From positions 16,095 to 80,094 of the forward strand of contig NZ_KB893253.1 of the NCBI RefSeq assembly GCF_000374065.1: a stretch of DNA of 64,000 bases. Reading direction: 5' to 3'. Each line of letters opens with the position of its first letter. Position 1 is the first letter of the stretch. Position numbers and translations under genes: made by a program. The DNA is from Spirosoma luteum DSM 19990 (GTDB lineage Bacteria; Bacteroidota; Bacteroidia; Cytophagales; Spirosomataceae). This document shows, in pieces, positions 60,222-64,000 of the stretch. The notes below the pieces were generated by a model. It did no database searches and had not been told where the DNA came from. It saw only the letters and a list, made by a program, of their open reading frames with translations.

Positions 60222-61280
60222 ATGCGCTACGCATTATTATTGACGCTGCAACTTTGTTACCTGTTGGCAAGTGGCCAGCCATCTGATTCCGGTCAGCAAA
60301 TCGCGAAGGGTCATCTACCCGTTCTCATGACCGATGCAGGTGGAAGGCTACATATGGTATTCGGTCAGGATTCCACTATTTACTATTCAACTGCTAAAGA
60401 TTCCAGGACTAAATTGGGTTTACCGATGGCCGTGGCTACGCTGCCAAACTTAGTAGCAGGGGCCAAACGGGGACCTCAACTGGCTGTTTCCGATCAATTC
60501 ATTGTGATTACGGCGGTAAACCGAATGGGCGATTTGTTTGCCTACTCTCTCGACCGAAGCACGGGTAAGTGGTCCTCGGCAGAACGCATGAATGATGTCC
60601 CTGCCACTGCTAAAGAAGGGTTTCATGCGGTTTCGGGGGCGGGCCAGGGAGTCTTTCATACCGCCTGGCTTGACTTGCGTAATGATAAACGGAATAAGAT
60701 AATGGGAGCAACATCGCGGGACGGTGGGCGTAGCTGGTCGGCCAACCAGGTTATCTATCAATCCCCCGATGGTACGGTTTGTGAATGCTGTAAAGTATCC
60801 ATCAAGGCAAAAGACAACGACGTATATGTACAATTCAGAAACTGGCTTGGCGGTTCTCGTGATCTTTACCTTGTTCATTCATCAGATGGCGGTTCGACAT
60901 ATGCAACAGCCCAGAAATTAGGAACCGGGACGTGGAAATTAAACGCCTGTCCAATGGATGGGGGTTCAGTAGTGCTTTCATCGACTGGGCAGCCCTTAAC
61001 CACCTGGCGACGCGAGAACACACTGTATACGTGCGTTCCCGGTCAGGCGGAAAAAGCCGTAGCTACAGGTCGCAATGTAACCGCAGCCGATGGCGTTAGC
61101 GGAGCGGTGTTGGCCTGGGATGAGGGGGGCACGGTCTGGATGAAGCCTGATGGTGAGTCACCAGTTGCTCTGGGAAAGGGGCAGATGCCCAGCCTTGCCA
61201 TAGGGGGACAAACCGTCGTGTGCGTTTGGGAAGCCGATGGGCAGGTTATGATGAGGGCTATCTCCCTAACAAGTAAATAG
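60222..61280 (+). CDS. sialidase-fold (BNR-like) secreted propeller protein
   Basis: 352 aa. Signal peptide (LLLTLQLCYLLASGQ). Asp-box-like motifs are visible: TSRDGGRSWSANQVIY and HSSDGGSTYATAQKLG. A CECCK cluster sits mid-protein (GTVCECCKVSIKAKDNDVYV). The CxCC motif is seen in exo-alpha-sialidase-like proteins of metal and copper loci, suggesting metal binding over glycosidase action (inference). A terminator follows. Confidence 0.72.
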   Translation: MRYALLLTLQLCYLLASGQPSDSGQQIAKGHLPVLMTDAGGRLHMVFGQDSTIYYSTAKDSRTKLGLPMAVATLPNLVAGAKRGPQLAVSDQFIVITAVNRMGDLFAYSLDRSTGKWSSAERMNDVPATAKEGFHAVSGAGQGVFHTAWLDLRNDKRNKIMGATSRDGGRSWSANQVIYQSPDGTVCECCKVSIKAKDNDVYVQFRNWLGGSRDLYLVHSSDGGSTYATAQKLGTGTWKLNACPMDGGSVVLSSTGQPLTTWRRENTLYTCVPGQAEKAVATGRNVTAADGVSGAVLAWDEGGTVWMKPDGESPVALGKGQMPSLAIGGQTVVCVWEADGQVMMRAISLTSK

Positions 61281-61293
61281 TACGTGTTCGTGT

Positions 61294-61328
61294 AAAACCT
61301 CCGCCAGCATACAACCGGCGGAGGTTTT
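61294..61328. terminator. bidirectional intrinsic terminator
   Basis: AAAACCTCCGCC (61294-61305) pairs perfectly with GGCGGAGGTTTT (61317-61328), between the convergent propeller and copper-storage-like genes. Confidence 0.92.
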
Positions 61329-61346
61329 AATCTCGTCCCTATCTGG

Positions 61347-61709
61347 TTAAACAGCTACACTATGTGCGCCTTTGGCCATCTTGCGGCAGGCCTCGGCGCA
61401 CCGGCGACAGGCTTCAGCGCAGGCTTTGCAGTGTTCATGTTCGTGCTGGCCGCATTCCTCAGCGCAGGCTTCGCAAAGGTGGGCGCAGAGTTGACACACA
61501 TCGGCCGCATGCGGACTGTTACTGGCCATGAAGGATACCGCCAGATAGCAGATTTTGGCGCAGTCGCGGTCGAGGCGGATACAGTTGACCATCATCTTCA
61601 CATCCTGCTCACTGAGGCAGGCTTCGGCGCAGGCATCGCAGCTTACGGCGCAATCCTGACAGGCATCAATACAATCCTGGTACTGTTGAGGGGCTAAGGT
61701 CGTTGCCAT
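61347..61709 (-). CDS. four-helix-bundle copper-storage-like protein (Csp-like)
   Basis: 120 aa from ATG 61707-61709; a longer frame to 61757 adds a weak N-terminus. Nineteen cysteines, mostly in CxxxC/CxxC heptad spacing (ACQDCAVSCDACAEAC, CQLCAHLCEACAEEC, CKACAEACRRCAEAC), line a predicted four-helix bundle. Csp proteins of this kind store many Cu(I) ions in the core. No export signal, so cytosolic (Csp3-like). Confidence 0.87.
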   Translation of the reverse strand: MATTLAPQQYQDCIDACQDCAVSCDACAEACLSEQDVKMMVNCIRLDRDCAKICYLAVSFMASNSPHAADVCQLCAHLCEACAEECGQHEHEHCKACAEACRRCAEACRKMAKGAHSVAV

Positions 61710-61889
61710 ATAATAAAGAAACGTTTTGTTGATACCAAGACAACTACCAAAAAGCAAAGCAGTTTAGCAGATTCAAGCCAGTTAGTTTCAAACTAACCTG
61801 TTTCTATAAATTTTGTAAATGCTTTGCCGAATCCTGTAACAGAAATGCCCGGCAAAGGCGGTAAGTTTGCAGGACTAAAATCCGTTTGA

Positions 61890-62336
61890 ATGAAAACTCC
61901 GCTCCATACTCGTCTGATTTGCTGCTGGCTGGCCCTCCTGGTCCTGCTTGGCAGCACAGGCTTTGGTATGGTTGACCACTGGTGTCACATGCGGGGACAC
62001 ACTAAATCGCTGTCCCTGGCCCAAGCGGGGTGTGCTTCATCCTGCCCGTCTGATAAAGGATCAGATCCGATTTCGGGAGAGCATTCCCTCAAAAAAATGC
62101 CCTGCTGTAAGGTTACTCTTTCGTACCAGCATCTTGATGTAAGCCGCTTCATTACAGATCAGCATTCGATTGCGACTCCGCAACCAGCTGATTTTATACC
62201 CAATCCTGAGTTTTACTCATTACTGGCGGCTATCACGCCAGCCGACCGGCTACCCGTAGCTCCGTCTATTGCCGACGACCCACTTTCCCGACCTGGTCGC
62301 TACCGGCTTACTTCCCTCTGTACCTGGCTCATTTGA
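61890..62336 (+). CDS. HYC_CC_PP-like small exported protein
   Basis: 148 aa. Signal/membrane segment (CCWLALLVLLGSTGFGM), then DHWCHMRGH and MPCCKVTLS, which fit the H-x-C and CC motifs of HYC_CC_PP proteins of Bacteroidetes. Proline pairs follow less clearly. These proteins often neighbour copper or TonB genes; function unknown. Confidence 0.6.
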   Translation: MKTPLHTRLICCWLALLVLLGSTGFGMVDHWCHMRGHTKSLSLAQAGCASSCPSDKGSDPISGEHSLKKMPCCKVTLSYQHLDVSRFITDQHSIATPQPADFIPNPEFYSLLAAITPADRLPVAPSIADDPLSRPGRYRLTSLCTWLI

Positions 62337-62506
62337 GCCTGTTTGGCTAATTGGTTACTCGCTGACGGATGGTATTTGCCTATTCTGGTCAGCGGGCATC
62401 TGCTGTCTAAACCAACGCTTCCCATTTTCATTTTTCTACCTGAGCTCTTTGCCTTGCTGGAGTTGTACTGAGTTGTAATCCTAATCAGTGTAAACGTTAT
62501 TTTACC

Positions 62507-63625
62507 ATGAAAAAGTTAGTTATCCGGGCCGTTTCGCCCCTGGTTTTCCTGTCCATATTGTCAGGGTGTATGCACAACATGGACCATGGCAATAGTATGC
62601 AGCCTGAGCTTGCCATAAATTATCCGGCAGCCTACGTGGTTAATGCGGAAGGCAACAGCCTGTCGGTGATTGATCTGGCGACACAGCAGGTTAAAGAAAC
62701 CGTTTCGTTCGGAGCCGCATCGGTGGCTCATTCTGGGGGGCATTCAGGCTCAACGATGACTGATATGGTCATGTGGCCGCATCACATCTATCGCTCACCC
62801 GATGGTACCAGACTCAGCATTGGCGTACCCGGCATGGATCTGAGCGCGGGTCACTCGGGAGGCATGGCCGGAATGACCGGGCGAATACTGGTCGTAAACG
62901 CAAAAACAGGGGCAACCCTAACCAGCCAGCAAACGCCGGTGATGAACCATAACGCCGTATTCTCACCCGATGGCACCGAACTCTGGACATCCCAGATGGA
63001 CATGGCCGGTAAGGTACTCGTGTATGATGCTGGTTCTATGGCCCTTAAAAATACGATTACTGTAGGGATGGAACCGGCCGAGGTAACCATGTCGGATAAT
63101 GGTGGTCGGCCGCTGCCGCAATATGCGTTCGTAGCCAACGGCGCGAGCAATACTGTATCGGTCATTAAAGTAGCTGACAAAACGGTTGTGAAAACGATTC
63201 CGGTGGGCGACGATCCGGTGGGCGCCTGGCCTGGTGCGGATGGAAAGATGTATGTGGATAATGAGAAAGGACAGAGTATCAGTGTCATTGATGTGGCTAC
63301 GTTAGCCGTCGTTGAAACCGTTAAACTTGGCTTCACACCGGGCTACGCGGCCTATCAGCCAACGCGTAACGAACTATGGGTAAGTCAGGCTGGTACCGGT
63401 AATAAAGTAGTCATCTTTGAACGGATGAATGGCAGCTGGATGAAGATGGGCGAGGTGGTAACAGGCCTTGATGCCCATGCCATTGCGTTCACCAAAGATG
63501 GCAATACGGCCTACGTTACCAACCAGGGAGCAGCCACTGTATCGGTTATTGATGTTGTTACCCGGACTAAAAAGAAAGATATCGCGGTGGGCAAGAAACC
63601 AAATGGACTCACCCTGACTAATTAG
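62507..63625 (+). CDS. YVTN-type beta-propeller lipoprotein
   Basis: 372 aa. Lipobox LSGC (Cys21) then a Met/His-rich stretch (MHNMDHGNSMQ). Propeller repeats: AYVVNAEGNSLSVIDLATQQ, AFVANGASNTVSVIKVADKT and AYVTNQGAATVSVIDVVTRT. A second Met/His-rich insert (HSGGHSGSTMTDMVMWPHHI) suggests copper binding (inference). It is followed after 6 bp by the PepSY-like gene. Confidence 0.85.
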   Translation: MKKLVIRAVSPLVFLSILSGCMHNMDHGNSMQPELAINYPAAYVVNAEGNSLSVIDLATQQVKETVSFGAASVAHSGGHSGSTMTDMVMWPHHIYRSPDGTRLSIGVPGMDLSAGHSGGMAGMTGRILVVNAKTGATLTSQQTPVMNHNAVFSPDGTELWTSQMDMAGKVLVYDAGSMALKNTITVGMEPAEVTMSDNGGRPLPQYAFVANGASNTVSVIKVADKTVVKTIPVGDDPVGAWPGADGKMYVDNEKGQSISVIDVATLAVVETVKLGFTPGYAAYQPTRNELWVSQAGTGNKVVIFERMNGSWMKMGEVVTGLDAHAIAFTKDGNTAYVTNQGAATVSVIDVVTRTKKKDIAVGKKPNGLTLTN

Positions 63626-63631
63626 CCGTCG

Positions 63632-64000
63632 ATGAATCGCACCTGGCACCTTCGTATTCGTAAAACGCACCGGTATCTGGGGTTGTTTATCGGTATCCAG
63701 TTTCTACTTTGGACGCTGGGTGGATTATACTTTAGCTGGTCCAGCCTTGACGATATTCACGGCGATCACCTAAGGCGTCGGGCGGCTTATGTCCCTATCA
63801 AAAAGGTGCTGGTGTCGCCCACGGTTCCAATGCAGGAGCTTGGGCAACAAGCCGGTGTTGATTCGATAGCTGGGGTTTACCTGATTGACGTGCTGGGGAA
63901 GCCGGTTTATCAAATAGCTTATCAACACATTGGTGCGGATGGACACGCCATGCAGCATACCCGACTAGCCGATGCCCAGACGGGGAAACTGCGGCCTGAG
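63632..64000 (+). CDS. PepSY-type membrane protein, 3' end outside window
   Basis: From ATG 63632 the frame is open to the window end (123 codons). RIRKTHRYLGLFIGIQFLLW and TLGGLYFSWSSLDDIHGDHL give the basic-membrane-anchor start of PepSY_TM proteins. These often act in iron or copper reduction or transport. Close spacing to the propeller gene suggests one operon. Identity of the remainder cannot be seen. Confidence 0.7.
   Translation, partial: MNRTWHLRIRKTHRYLGLFIGIQFLLWTLGGLYFSWSSLDDIHGDHLRRRAAYVPIKKVLVSPTVPMQELGQQAGVDSIAGVYLIDVLGKPVYQIAYQHIGADGHAMQHTRLADAQTGKLRPE

Noticed and set aside
61362..61697. 111-codon plus-strand frame rich in Ala/Gly/Phe
   Set aside because: It is the complement of the regular Cys-rich repeats of the Csp-like gene; the pattern explains the open frame.

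Overview
The window looks like part of a large conjugative plasmid from a Bacteroidota bacterium of the Cytophagales, most like Spirosoma (inference). The grounds are a Bacteroidetes-type tra gene order with DUF4134/DUF4133-like genes, a SusC/RagA-like outer-membrane receptor, TTTG-type promoter boxes, and an iteron origin with a Rep_3 initiator. No rRNA, tRNA or CRISPR array was seen.

Bases 1-5300 hold the tail of a secreted hydrolase, a decayed histidine-kinase fragment, a umuDC mutagenesis cassette with two small downstream genes, and a small HTH/coiled-coil gene pair. Bases 5800-8650 are the replication module: an unknown gene, seven iterons plus a half copy, repA, and a 332-bp segment bounded by 38-bp inverted repeats. 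Bases 8800-17000 are minus-strand operons of mostly unknown plasmid genes. They include a PD-(D/E)XK nuclease-like protein, a DUF2693-like protein, a DUF3945-like protein and a Toprim primase. Two of these operons start under almost identical 41-bp operator/promoter elements.

Bases 17000-24800 carry mobilisation and partition functions: an M23 peptidase, an XRE regulator, the VirD4/TraG-type coupling protein, a MobB-type relaxase and a MobC-like protein, all read leftwards. A TGTCA-box array with 8/16-bp phasing separates them from the rightward parA operon. Bases 25100-36260 are the type IV secretion operon (TraE, F, G, J, K, L, M, N, O and Q-like proteins), preceded by three tandem dyads and followed by unknown secreted and membrane genes. 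A resolvase remnant and a DUF6371-like primase end the backbone.

Bases 38000-53600 form a redox and detoxification module under one AraC-type regulator. A nine-gene leftward operon (two cupins, three aldo/keto reductases, two SnoaL-like proteins, a flavodoxin and a carboxymuconolactone-decarboxylase-like protein), a carboxylesterase, and a XdhC/2Fe-2S/molybdopterin oxidase operon each have the same 40-bp site. In all three promoters the site lies exactly 25 bp from a TTTG box in the same orientation, which is the strongest new observation here. Bases 53600-64000 are a metal-handling region: a DUF6660-like protein, a TonB-dependent receptor, a NicO-like permease, a CadA-like P-type ATPase, a Cys-rich copper-storage-like protein, an HYC_CC_PP-like protein, a YVTN propeller lipoprotein and the start of a PepSY-type membrane protein. 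A two-part repeat at 37887 and 59903 brackets the 22 kb that contain the AraC regulon and the efflux genes.
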